Assembly (NCBI RefSeq): GCF_016863295.1
Contig: NZ_BOOP01000020.1
Coordinates: forward strand, 1-64,000
DNA: 64,000 bases
Reading direction: 5' to 3'
Source: Planotetraspora phitsanulokensis
GTDB lineage: Bacteria > Actinomycetota > Actinomycetes > Streptosporangiales > Streptosporangiaceae
The notes below the pieces were generated by a model. It had not been told where the DNA came from. It did no database searches and worked only from the letters and a program-made list of their open reading frames with translations. The position numbers were made by a program, and so were the translations under genes. This document shows positions 7,844 through 14,694 of the stretch, in pieces (within the stretch, counting starts at the first letter, position 1; each line of letters begins with the position of its first letter).

Positions 7844-8557
7844 ATGAGCATGCAGAATCAGAAGGTTGCCGTCATCACCGGGGCCTCGCAGGGCATCGGC
7901 GCCGGCCTGGTCGAGGCCTACCGCAAGCTCGGCCACGCGGTCGTCGCCACCTCGCGCACCATCCCCCCCGCCGAGGACGCGGGCGTCCTCGCGGTCCAGG
8001 GCGACATCGCCGACCCGGCCACCGCCGAACGGGTGATCTCCGCGGCCGTCGAGCGGTTCGGCCGCGTCGACACCCTGGTCAACAACGCGGGCGTCTACGT
8101 CGCCAAGCCGTTCACCGACTACACCGCCGAGGATTACGCCACCGTAACCAGGATCAACCTGGCGGGCTTCTTCCACCTCACCCAGCTCGCCGTCGGCCAG
8201 ATGCTCGCCCAGGGCGGCGGGCACATCGTCAACATCACCGCCAGCATCGTCGACAACCCCGACTCCCGAGTCCCGTCCGTCCTCGCCGCGCTGACCAAGG
8301 GCGGCCTGCAATCCGCCACCAAGTCCCTCGCCATCGAGTACGCCACTCGCGGCATCCGGGCCAACGCCGTCTCTCCAGGCACCACCCGCACCCCGATGCA
8401 CGACCCGCAGACCCACCAGTTCCTCGCCGACCTGCAGCCCGTCGGCCGCATGGGCGAGATCCACGACATCGTCGAGGCGGTCGTCTACCTGGAGAACGCG
8501 CCGTTCGTCACCGGCGAGATCCTCCACGTGGACGGCGGCATGAGCGCCGGCCACTGA
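7844..8557 (+). CDS. SDR family oxidoreductase with atypical active site
   Basis: 237 aa, classical short-chain dehydrogenase fold: TGASQGIGAG dinucleotide-binding motif (about 13-22), DIAD, NNAGVYV, the VNITAS strand, and PGTTRTPM after the active-site helix. The YxxxK tyrosine is not there: the segment reads VLAALTKGGL, so the Lys is present and Ala fills the Tyr position. I recall a group of SDRs with LA(S/A)LTKGGL at this site, so this looks like a subfamily trait rather than fresh damage. Its reaction and substrate are unknown. The SnoaL-like gene follows 33 bp later and the two probably form an operon. GGAGGTATGTC precedes the ATG. Confidence 0.8.
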   Translation: MSMQNQKVAVITGASQGIGAGLVEAYRKLGHAVVATSRTIPPAEDAGVLAVQGDIADPATAERVISAAVERFGRVDTLVNNAGVYVAKPFTDYTAEDYATVTRINLAGFFHLTQLAVGQMLAQGGGHIVNITASIVDNPDSRVPSVLAALTKGGLQSATKSLAIEYATRGIRANAVSPGTTRTPMHDPQTHQFLADLQPVGRMGEIHDIVEAVVYLENAPFVTGEILHVDGGMSAGH

Positions 8558-8590
8558 CCACGCCCACCCACTCCTTCCGGGAGTACCACC

Positions 8591-8998
8591 ATGAACCAGA
8601 ACACCGCGGACAGCGAGACGATCCTGCGCGGCGTCCTCGACGGCTGGAAGGTCGCCGTCGACAAGCACCAGCCCGACCAGGTGGCCGCCCACTTCACCGA
8701 CGACGCCATCTTCCAGGGAATGCACCCCTACAGCATCGGACGTCCCGGCATCGCCGCCTACTACGACTCCCAGCCCCCCGGCCTGACCGCCGAGTACCGG
8801 GTCCTGGAGACCAGGCGCCTCTCCGACGACCTCGTCCTCGGATACCTGAGCGTCGACTTCTCCTTCACCGACCGCCCCACGATCAACGTCTACCTCAGCA
8901 TCCTGCTGAAACGGACCGGAACCGGCTGGGCCATCGCCTTCTACCAGGTCTCCAAGCTCGACCAGGACACCACCGGGGAAGACCCCGACGGCCAGTAG
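8591..8998 (+). CDS. SnoaL-like / SgcJ-EcaC family protein
   Basis: 135 aa, cone-shaped SnoaL-like fold (NTF2 superfamily): N-terminal helix with ILRGVLDGWKVAVDKHQPDQVAAHF, then DDAIFQG, GRPGIAAYY and a set of beta strands ending in AIAFYQVSKL. Members act as small isomerases, cyclases or ligand binders; SgcJ and EcaC belong here. No catalytic residues can be assigned with confidence. It lies 33 bp behind the SDR gene and has its own GGGAG site, so the two are likely co-transcribed and may act on the same small molecule (inference). Confidence 0.75.
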   Translation: MNQNTADSETILRGVLDGWKVAVDKHQPDQVAAHFTDDAIFQGMHPYSIGRPGIAAYYDSQPPGLTAEYRVLETRRLSDDLVLGYLSVDFSFTDRPTINVYLSILLKRTGTGWAIAFYQVSKLDQDTTGEDPDGQ

Positions 8999-9380
8999 CG
9001 GCCGAGACCGGACATCGAACGACGTTCGCATCTGTCACCCCCGGGCCGAACGGGCGTCCCTGGCGAGACTGCATAGGGGAAGCATGCAAGCGGGCGTCGA
9101 CGCACGCCACACCACCTGCCGTCCATCCCGTCTGCCTCGACCCGACCGCGAAGCGGCAGCGGGCCGGCGACGGAGGTGCAAGCCCGGCTTGACGTGTCCC
9201 TTCGCCTGTTCGCCTTCCACGGTGATTGGACGCCAACGGCCACAGCCGGGCTTGCGGCGGAGGAGACGGGCTGCTGGGCTCGCCTGGGTCGATGGCGGGC
9301 GGGATGGCCACCCACCCCAGCCGCCCCGCAACTCGCACATACGTTACCCAGCACGGAGACCCTCTGCCTTGATCACAATC
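8999..9380. other. Intergenic region with repeat copy B
   Basis: No gene supported. Most of it is occupied by the repeat at 9122-9308. Confidence 0.5.
9122..9308. repeat. Copy B of three-copy repeat (12-bp inverted repeat core)
   Basis: The left end (CATCCCGTCTGCCTCGACCC...AGCGGGCC) and right end (GGCTGCTGGGCTCGCC, GGGTCGATGGCGGGCG) match copy C. The core differs: GCAAGCCCGGCT (9178-9189) and AGCCGGGCTTGC (9244-9255) form a perfect 12-bp inverted repeat with a 54-nt spacer. Confidence 0.55.
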
Positions 9381-9767
9381 ATGGAACATGACGCGGCAGC
9401 TCACGAGCCGATGTCTCCGGCACATCTCGCGGTGGAGAACGGCGACCTGAGGGAGCTGACCCGGTTGCTCGACGCTGGTGCCGACCCAGACGAGGTGTGG
9501 TCCAACATGGCCCTGCTCCTGCACGCGATCGACATGGAGGCGGACGGAGCAACGCAAACTGGAGAGCCGCTGGACGCTTCATGCACCGCTGTGCTTCTGG
9601 CCTATGGGGCCGATCCCGAACGCCCGGGCCCCGATGGAACAATCCCGCGGCTCTTCGCTTTCCACTACCGTCATGGGCTGGCTGTCCGGTTGCTTGAGGC
9701 CCACATTGCTCGCCGCACCGCGCCGAATCCCTGCCCTGAGCTTCCTCCAGCAGAACCCCGCATGTGA
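9381..9767 (+). CDS. Small ankyrin-repeat protein
   Basis: 128 aa. It contains the ankyrin pattern SPAHLAVENGDLRELTRLLDAGADPDE and a second, looser unit (CTAVLLAYGADPERPGPDG), then a helix with HYRHGLAVRLLEAH. About two repeats, with no signal peptide or membrane segment. Short ankyrin proteins of this kind are often immunity or adaptor proteins in toxin clusters. Here it overlaps or abuts the barstar gene (stop at 9765-9767, barstar ATG at 9779), so the two are probably co-translated. A TTG at 9369 is an alternative start. Confidence 0.65.
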   Translation: MEHDAAAHEPMSPAHLAVENGDLRELTRLLDAGADPDEVWSNMALLLHAIDMEADGATQTGEPLDASCTAVLLAYGADPERPGPDGTIPRLFAFHYRHGLAVRLLEAHIARRTAPNPCPELPPAEPRM

Positions 9768-9778
9768 AAGGCGGCAGG

Positions 9779-10090
9779 ATGCTCGTGGTCGTGGATGGGC
9801 GGCAGGTCAGGTCGGAAGCTGATTTTCACCGGTTACTGGCGGGGCCGCTGGACTTCGGTCCCTACTACGGGCACAACCTCGACGCGCTTTGGGACAGGTT
9901 GAGCACCGACGTAGAACGGCCGGTGGAGCTGGTGTGGACCCACTGGGACGAGAGCAGAGCGAACCTGGGAACCGAGGTCTTCGACAAGATCTGCAGCATT
10001 CTCACGCACGTTCAAGCACAGGATGCGGAATGGAACCGGCGCGAGCGCTTCACCTTCGAATTGCGCGGCGCGCACACTCCGCCCGCCTGA
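9779..10090 (+). CDS. Barstar family ribonuclease-inhibitor protein
   Basis: 103 aa, barstar fold: beta strand MLVVVDGRQV, helix SEADFHRLLAGPLDFG, the signature YYGHNLDALWDRLSTDVERPVELVW, and a C-terminal helix/strand pair (VFDKICSILTHVQAQDAEW, RFTFELRG). Barstar blocks barnase-type RNases by capping their active site with its second helix. AAAGG sits 7 nt before the ATG at 9779; an in-frame GTG at 9764 overlaps the stop of the ankyrin gene and is an alternative start. No barnase-like or other RNase gene lies within the window, so the inhibitor is an orphan, as often found in remnants of polymorphic-toxin loci. A matching 3' end remains at about 3989-4019. Confidence 0.85.
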   Translation: MLVVVDGRQVRSEADFHRLLAGPLDFGPYYGHNLDALWDRLSTDVERPVELVWTHWDESRANLGTEVFDKICSILTHVQAQDAEWNRRERFTFELRGAHTPPA

Positions 10091-10214
10091 TCATCCCGTC
10101 CGCCGTCGACCCGCCCGAAGGGGAAGCGGGCCACAGGTAGGAGTCAAGACGAACGACCTTGACCCCTACCTGTGGGCTGCTCGGCTTGTCCCGGGTCGAT
10201 GGCGGGCGAGACGA
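10090..10214. repeat. Copy C of three-copy repeat (long hairpin core)
   Basis: The left end TCATCCCGTCCGCCGTCGAC begins exactly at the barstar stop, as copy A does behind the barstar remnant. The right end GCTGCTCGGCTTGTCC, GGGTCGATGGCGGGCGAGA is shared with B. The core is a 45-nt hairpin (10131-10175). Confidence 0.6.
10131..10175. repeat. Long hairpin, 18-bp stem with one mismatch
   Basis: The arms 10131-10148 and 10158-10175 pair at 17 of 18 positions (one A-C mismatch) around the 9-nt loop ACGAACGAC. There is no T-run after it, so it is not a typical intrinsic terminator. It lies between the barstar gene and the truncated integrase. Confidence 0.75.
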
Positions 10215-10518
10215 CGCGCTGATCTTCACCGGAGCGCGCGGCGGCATCCTGCGGCGCAGCAACTTCCGACGGGCGGCCAAGTGGGACGAGAACACAAGGA
10301 AGATCGGCTTTCCCGGTCTCCACTTCCACGATCTCCGGCATACCGGGAACACGATCGCGGCCGGCTCTGGCGCGACCCTTCGCGATCTCATGGAGCGGAT
10401 GGGACACGACTCCGTTCGCGCCGCGTTGATCTACCAACACAGCACCGCCGAGGCCGACCGCAAGATCGCCAACGCCATGGACGACACGATCACACAAGCC
10501 CGTCCGCGCGGCAGCTAA
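10159..10518 (+). pseudogene. Tyrosine recombinase/integrase, C-terminal fragment
   Basis: About 100 residues of clear similarity from 10213: ALIFTGARGGILRRSNFR, then GLHFHDLRHTGNT with the H-x-x-R box, LRDLMERMGHDSVRAALIYQH with the second His and the nucleophilic Tyr, and a basic tail. The N-terminal arm- and core-binding domains and the first catalytic Arg are missing, as full phage-type integrases are 370-450 aa. Upstream lies the repeat hairpin, not integrase sequence, so the gene has been truncated by rearrangement and cannot be active alone. It ends 94 bp before the tRNA-Val 3' end, the usual position of a tRNA-targeting integrase. Confidence 0.85.
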
Positions 10519-10547
10519 GGATCTTCAGCAGCGCGCAACCGCGAGAG

Positions 10548-10570
10548 CTAATGGCACGCTAATGGCACGA
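10548..10570. repeat. Tandem arm-type repeat CTAATGGCACG x2
   Basis: Two direct 11-bp units between the integrase stop and the terminator/tRNA 3' end, matching similar units at 3943, 5926 and 7587. Confidence 0.5.
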
Positions 10571-10653
10571 GAGCCCCGCAGCATGATCGCTGGCGGGGCT
10601 CTTTTCGCAGGTGGGCGGTACTGGGTTCGAACCAGTGACCCCTCGCTTGTAAG
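10559..10653. repeat. Attachment-site repeat overlapping tRNA-Val 3' half
   Basis: Partner of the 5926-6019 copy. It lies at the intact tRNA and defines an interval of about 4.6 kb between the two copies. Confidence 0.8.
10571..10606 (+). terminator. Intrinsic terminator between integrase fragment and tRNA-Val
   Basis: GAGCCCCGC (10571-10579) pairs with GCGGGGCTC (10593-10601), followed by TTTTC. It would end plus-strand transcription from the integrase and may also stop the tRNA transcript on the minus strand. The same hairpin occurs at 5938-5973. Confidence 0.7.
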
Positions 10654-10683
10654 GCGAGTGCTCTACCGCTGAGCTAACCGCCC
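10612..10683 (-). tRNA. tRNA-Val (anticodon UAC)
   Basis: 72 nt, minus strand. The acceptor stem GGGCGGT/ACCGCCC pairs perfectly, the D-arm reads TAGCTCAGCGGTAGAGCA, the anticodon stem-loop CTCGCCTTACAAGCGAG gives anticodon TAC, and the T-arm is ACTGGTTCGAACCCAGT. The discriminator is A and no CCA is encoded. Its 3' half is duplicated at 5979-6019 as an integration scar. Confidence 0.95.
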
Positions 10684-10698
10684 GGACGGGACTACACC

Positions 10699-11655
10699 TT
10701 ACGACACAGGGCCACTTCTCAGCACATCGAGCGACCAGCCGCGCCCCGCGTCGTACACCCCCGCCGCACGCCATCCGAGCAGGGCCGCGCCGAGCATCCC
10801 GGCCCGCATGCCCAGGTCGGCCTGACGCAGCGGAGGCGGCTCGCGGAACGCCAGCCGTCCGGCCAGTTGCTCCTCCAGAGGGTCGGACAGGGCCCGGCCC
10901 GCCTCCCCGAGCCCGCCGCCCAGCACGATCAACGAGGGATCGAGCAGCAGGACGTACGTCGCGAGCGAGATCGACAAAGCCTCAATGGCCTCGCCGAAGA
11001 CCTGGGCGGCCGCCTCGTCTCCGGCGGCCGCCAGGGACACGACCTCCTTGGCGGTCGCCGTACGGCCGGTGCGGGTCTCGAAGCGACGGGCCACGGCGGA
11101 GGCCGAGGCGTAGGTCTCCAGGCAGCCGATCTGGCCGCAGGCGCACTTCTCCCCCGTCGGCCACACCGGCGCGTGGCCGATCTCGCCGCCCCAGCCGCGT
11201 GCGCCGCCGTACGGCTCGCCCTTGATGATCACGGCGCCGGCGATGCCCGTGCCGATCGGCAGGAACAGGAAGTCGTCGGCCTCGCGCCCGGCGCCGAGCA
11301 CGCTCTCGGCGAGCCCGCCCGTCTGCACGTCGTGGCCGAGCCGGGTGGGAATGCCTTCGGGGACGAACTCGGACGCCGGGACGTCCCGCCAGCCGATGTT
11401 CGCGGAGTAGACAGCCGTGGACTCGGTCACGATGCCGGGCACGGCGAGGCCGATGCCGGCGGGCGGAGCCCCGAACCGGGAGGTGCCGAGCTCGGCCAGT
11501 TCACCGGAGTAGGCGCGGACGGCCTCCACGACGGCCTGGGGACCCTCTTCACGGCCGGTGGGCCGTCCCTCGAGCGCCGTCACCCGGCCGTCGCGTGTGA
11601 CCAGACCACCCTTCATCGTCGTGCCGCCGACGTCGAGCCCGACGACATAGTCCAC
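10699..11655 (-). CDS. ROK family sugar kinase (glucokinase-like)
   Basis: 318 aa from the GTG at 11655, with AGGAG 8 nt upstream. It has the N-terminal ATP phosphate loop GLDVGGTTMKGGLV, the sugar-binding HDVQTGG, the GIGTGIAGAVI-type adenosine loop, and the ROK zinc site GHAPVWPTGEKCACGQIGCLE with three Cys and a His. ROK kinases phosphorylate glucose, N-acetylglucosamine, N-acetylmannosamine or allose at the hydroxymethyl position. Glucose is the default guess and the substrate is not proven. There is no winged-helix N-terminus, so it is a kinase rather than a ROK repressor. The zinc-ribbon gene starts 30 bp upstream on the same strand and may share its transcript. Confidence 0.85.
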   Translation of the reverse strand: MDYVVGLDVGGTTMKGGLVTRDGRVTALEGRPTGREEGPQAVVEAVRAYSGELAELGTSRFGAPPAGIGLAVPGIVTESTAVYSANIGWRDVPASEFVPEGIPTRLGHDVQTGGLAESVLGAGREADDFLFLPIGTGIAGAVIIKGEPYGGARGWGGEIGHAPVWPTGEKCACGQIGCLETYASASAVARRFETRTGRTATAKEVVSLAAAGDEAAAQVFGEAIEALSISLATYVLLLDPSLIVLGGGLGEAGRALSDPLEEQLAGRLAFREPPPLRQADLGMRAGMLGAALLGWRAAGVYDAGRGWSLDVLRSGPVS

Positions 11656-11684
11656 GTGCGTTACTCCTGAGGTGCGAGTTGTGA

Positions 11685-12014
11685 TCACGAGCGTCCGAGC
11701 ACCCGGTCGAGGGCGGCCGCCACCTCGGCGGGCAGCCCCGGCGCGCTGGAGAATCCGGCCGGCTTGGCCGTGGCGACGTGCGGCTCGTCGGGCCGTGCCT
11801 GCCGTACGGAACCGCAGGAGCGGCATTCGACCTCGCCGAGGCGGCGGATCAGGGATACGGACCCGCACGAGGGGCATGCGTCGAGATCGAGGTCGCGGGC
11901 GCGCTGGCAGTCCGGGCAGATCAGGACCTGCGTCTCGTCGCGGACTCCGCGCTTCCAGGGGCTGGCGCCACGGACAGGGTCTGTCTGCCGGGCCCCGCAC
12001 CGGTAGCAGGGCAT
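11685..12014 (-). CDS. Double zinc-ribbon protein
   Basis: 109 aa from the ATG at 12014 (GGGAGG upstream). Four Cys-x-x-Cys knuckles (MPCYRCG at the start, LICPDCQ, ACPSCGS, ECRSCGS) give two zinc ribbons in the first 70 residues. They are followed by a short flexible link and a C-terminal helix EVAAALDRVLGRS. No enzyme domain. Such proteins are generally nucleic-acid or protein adaptors of unknown role. Same orientation as the ROK kinase gene downstream (30-bp gap) and the peroxiredoxin gene upstream (122-bp gap). Confidence 0.75.
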   Translation of the reverse strand: MPCYRCGARQTDPVRGASPWKRGVRDETQVLICPDCQRARDLDLDACPSCGSVSLIRRLGEVECRSCGSVRQARPDEPHVATAKPAGFSSAPGLPAEVAAALDRVLGRS

Positions 12015-12136
12015 TTTCGCCTCCCATAAAGGCAGTCCAGGCCAGGAGACCCGGGCACAAGACTCAGGTAACTCGAACAAGGTCGAGAAGACAAGGTCCG
12101 GGTGGTTAAGACGCGATAAATCACACAAAGAGCTGA

Positions 12137-12592
12137 TCAGATGCCCTCGAGCACCTTCTGGTACTCGACGACATCCCTCGCTGTGCCGATCTCATTGACG
12201 ATCTTCCAGCGGATGACGCCCTCGGCGTCGATGATGAACGTCCCCCGCAACGCCAGACCCTTTCCCTCGTCGAACACGCCGTACATTCTGGCCACCTCCC
12301 CGTGTGGCCAGAAGTCGGACAGCAGAGGGAAGGTGAACCCCTCCTGATCGGCCCAGACCCGGTGACTGAACATCGAGTCGACCGAGACCGCCAGCACCTG
12401 GACGTCCTCCGGCGCCGAGGCGACGAACTCGTCGCGGATCGCCGACAGCTCTCCCTGGCAGACGCGACTGAACGCCAGGGGATAGAAGACGAGCACGATC
12501 CTCCTGCCCCTGAGGCCGGAAAGCCTGACAGGGGTGCCGTGCTGATCTTTGAGCTGGAAGTCCGGGGCCATCGCCCCGACCTCTGCCGCCAT
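12137..12592 (-). CDS. Peroxiredoxin, AhpE-type (1-Cys)
   Basis: 151 aa from the ATG at 12592; a TTG at 12598 lies closer to the GGAGG and may also be used. Thioredoxin fold with APDFQLKDQHG, strand IVLVFYPLAFSRVC with the PxxxSxxC peroxidatic box (Ser in place of the more common Thr), and the WxxxxGFTFPLLSDFWPHG stretch. Only one Cys occurs in the whole protein, so it must be recycled by an external thiol, as AhpE is by mycoredoxin or mycothiol. Role: reduction of hydroperoxides in the cytosol. The peroxiredoxin and DUF3052 genes next to aceE recur in actinomycetes. Confidence 0.9.
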   Translation of the reverse strand: MAAEVGAMAPDFQLKDQHGTPVRLSGLRGRRIVLVFYPLAFSRVCQGELSAIRDEFVASAPEDVQVLAVSVDSMFSHRVWADQEGFTFPLLSDFWPHGEVARMYGVFDEGKGLALRGTFIIDAEGVIRWKIVNEIGTARDVVEYQKVLEGI

Positions 12593-12669
12593 GAACAACC
12601 GTCCTCCGGGACGTGGGTCCGCGCACCGTGCCTGCCGTACGGCACAGCCGAGCCGTACGGCAGGGTAGC

Positions 12670-13098
12670 TCAGCGGCGAGCCTTCGGAGCGACGAGCCGG
12701 GTCCCCGACCAGTCCCTGGCAGCACTCACGCTGCTCGTCTGGGACAGTCCCGCGGTCGCCGCGTCCTCGCCGATGTCACTGGGCTCGACATGGCCGTCCC
12801 GACCCGCCTTCGGGGTCAGCAGCCAGATCTGGCCTCCGTCTGCGAGTGCGGTCATCGCGTCGCTGAGGGCGTCGAACAGGTCGCCGTCCTCGTCGCGCCA
12901 CCACAGCAGCACGACGTCGACGACGTCCTCGTAGTCCTCATCGACCATCTCGTTGCCGGTCAGCTCCTCGATGGACTGGCGCAGCGCCTCGTCGCTGTCC
13001 TCATCCCAGCCGACTTCCTGCACCACCTGACCGGCTTTGAGGCCGAGTCTTTCGGCCAGGCCGCGCTCGCCTTGCGCCTGACCCGCGGTCGCGCTCAC
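12670..13098 (-). CDS. DUF3052 family protein
   Basis: 142 aa from the GTG at 13098, which lies 7 nt after AGGAGGG; the ATG at 13104 is in frame but almost touches the ribosome-binding site. Conserved parts of the family are visible: LAERLGLKAGQVVQEVGWDED, the acidic EDYEDVVDVVLLWWRDEDGDL, LADGGQIWLLTPKAGR and the C-terminal TSSVSAARDWSGTRLVAPK. Function is unknown. The family is actinobacterial and typically sits beside aceE and a peroxiredoxin, as here. No catalytic or metal motif stands out. Confidence 0.85.
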   Translation of the reverse strand: MSATAGQAQGERGLAERLGLKAGQVVQEVGWDEDSDEALRQSIEELTGNEMVDEDYEDVVDVVLLWWRDEDGDLFDALSDAMTALADGGQIWLLTPKAGRDGHVEPSDIGEDAATAGLSQTSSVSAARDWSGTRLVAPKARR

Positions 13099-13236
13099 GT
13101 TCATCCCTCCTGCTTGGGTGACCCCGCTCTTTTGTGCGGTCGTCCGGCTCCGGAGAGCCATGCTTCGGCACAGTCCACACGCTGTGACCCATCGTCGTCA
13201 ACGGTCGCCACGGCCGGTGACCCGCACCGTTATCTG

Positions 13237-13644
13237 TTAATTGGACAAAAACGACAAACGAACACGCCTGTTCGGGTTGTCCACGTTGAGATCGACCATG
13301 GCGACCGACTGCCAGGTCCCCAGCGCAAGCTCCCCGCCCAGCACCGGGACCGTCGCGTACGGCGGAATGAAGGCGGGCATGACATGTGATCGTCCATGCC
13401 CCCGAGATCCGTGCGCATGCCGCCAGCGGTCGTCGGCGGGAAGCAGATCACCGAGGGCGGCGAGCAGATCGTCGTCACTGCCCGATCCGAGCTCGATCAC
13501 CGCGATACCCGCCGTCGCGTGCGGCACGAACACGTGCAGCAGCCCGTCTCCGCCGCATTCGCGCGCGAAATCCGCACACTCCTGGGTGAGGTCGTGGACC
13601 CGCTCGCGCGAGCCGGTGCGCACCTGGATCTCCCTCGACTTCAC
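13237..13644 (-). CDS. YjbQ/UPF0047 family protein
   Basis: 135 aa with a GTG start. It shows the family core: GLLHVFVPHATAGIAVIE, DDDLLAALGDLLP, the HGRSHVMPAFIPP histidine cluster and VLGGELALGTWQSVAMVDLN. YjbQ proteins are small trimeric barrels. Some have weak thiamine-phosphate-synthase activity, but the physiological role is unsettled. The DUF1918 gene ends 9 bp upstream, so the two form an operon. Confidence 0.9.
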   Translation of the reverse strand: MKSREIQVRTGSRERVHDLTQECADFARECGGDGLLHVFVPHATAGIAVIELGSGSDDDLLAALGDLLPADDRWRHAHGSRGHGRSHVMPAFIPPYATVPVLGGELALGTWQSVAMVDLNVDNPNRRVRLSFLSN

Positions 13645-13653
13645 AGCGCGATA

Positions 13654-13848
13654 CTACGATCCCCTGTGCTCATGGACGATCACGGCGTCCGGGCCCGGGA
13701 AGACCAGCGCCTGATGCCCGTCCTCGAAGCGGACCAGGAACGGCGGCTCGCCACCGACGCCGCGGACTTCGATGATCTCGCCGCACTTGTCGTGCTCTCC
13801 GACGACGGCTCCGTGCACCACGAGCCTGTCGCCAACGGTTGCGTGCAT
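13654..13848 (-). CDS. DUF1918 domain protein
   Basis: 64 aa, ATG at 13848 after GAGGGG. The whole protein is one DUF1918 domain: MHATVGDRLVVHG, VGEHDKCGEIIEVRG, GEPPFLVRFEDGH and FPGPDAVIV. It is an SH3-like small beta-barrel of unknown role, common in actinomycetes as a stand-alone gene. First gene of a two-gene unit with YjbQ. Confidence 0.9.
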   Translation of the reverse strand: MHATVGDRLVVHGAVVGEHDKCGEIIEVRGVGGEPPFLVRFEDGHQALVFPGPDAVIVHEHRGS

Positions 13849-14694
13849 CTCGATCCCCTCCCTCTCTGAGCCTGATACGGCTATCGCCAGCTGGAAAGAG
13901 GAGAAACCCCACCCTCTCGAGAGGCGGGGACAACACATACCAAAACGTTACGCTGCGGATATGCAGCCGGACAGGCGCCGCCTCCACGATCACGAGGGCC
14001 GGCCGTACGGCCCTCTCGTCCGCACTCCCGAGGCAGGCGGCTGCGGTCCGGAAAGGGGCCCGGACAGGGCGGGCGCCGCGGGCCGCACGGGCCGTCCAGG
14101 GCCGGACGCCGCGGGGCCGGACGGACCGTCCAGCCGGGACGGGACGGCCTACGCGGACGGGGAATCCGGCTGGGGCGGACGGCAGGACCGGGCCGACTCC
14201 ACGGCATCGGCGGACGGCAGAGCCGGGCTGACAACAGACGCCAATGCCTGGCTGACGACCAGGCGGGGGGCTGGACGCCCGAGGACCGGGCTCACGGGGC
14301 CCCTCCCCGCCACCCGGCGGCCACCTGATCATCACGCCTTCCGAGATGGACGCCGGTCTTCCCTTTAGAGAGGAGTCCCGGGGGGAAGTACCCGACGGGA
14401 GTCGTATAGCGTCCACGGGCACGAGCGCCGCAGACGGCTTATTTCGGCCCCCATGGCAAGAGCAAGTGGGCGGTTTGCCAAAATCGTCCTACCATCGGTG
14501 GTCTAGGCCATCCAAGCCCTGCTGCCAGCAGGGACAATTTGGTTACCGGAGAGTAGAGATGCGCTTTCCGGACCGAAGAGCCAGGATGGAAGTCGACCAA
14601 GCGGAGCGGCGATCCAGCAGGGACGCACCCCCAGCCGGCAAGAGTTCAGCAAGATCCGACGTGACCAATGTCCATTCTCGGAAGGCGAGACCCA
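13849..14694. other. Long intergenic region upstream of aceE
   Basis: 846 bp between divergent units without a supported gene. The stretch 13990-14310 is a very GC-rich, low-complexity run of CCGGACGG-type repeats in which every frame stays open by composition only. The last 250 bp become more balanced and include a dre-like site (14499-14510); the aceE promoter is expected here. Confidence 0.5.
14499..14510. promoter_or_regulatory. dre-like GntR-family operator upstream of aceE
   Basis: TGGTCTAGGCCA matches the palindromic core of the DasR-responsive element (TGGTCTAGACCA) at 11 of 12 positions. It lies 185 bp before the aceE start. DasR is a GntR-family sensor of aminosugar phosphates known from Streptomyces. 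Its presence in this organism, and binding here, are inferred. Confidence 0.4.

Noticed and set aside
13772-14368. 198-codon frame in the region before aceE
   Set aside because: Open only because of extreme GC composition; low-complexity Gly/Pro/Arg sequence with no motif.
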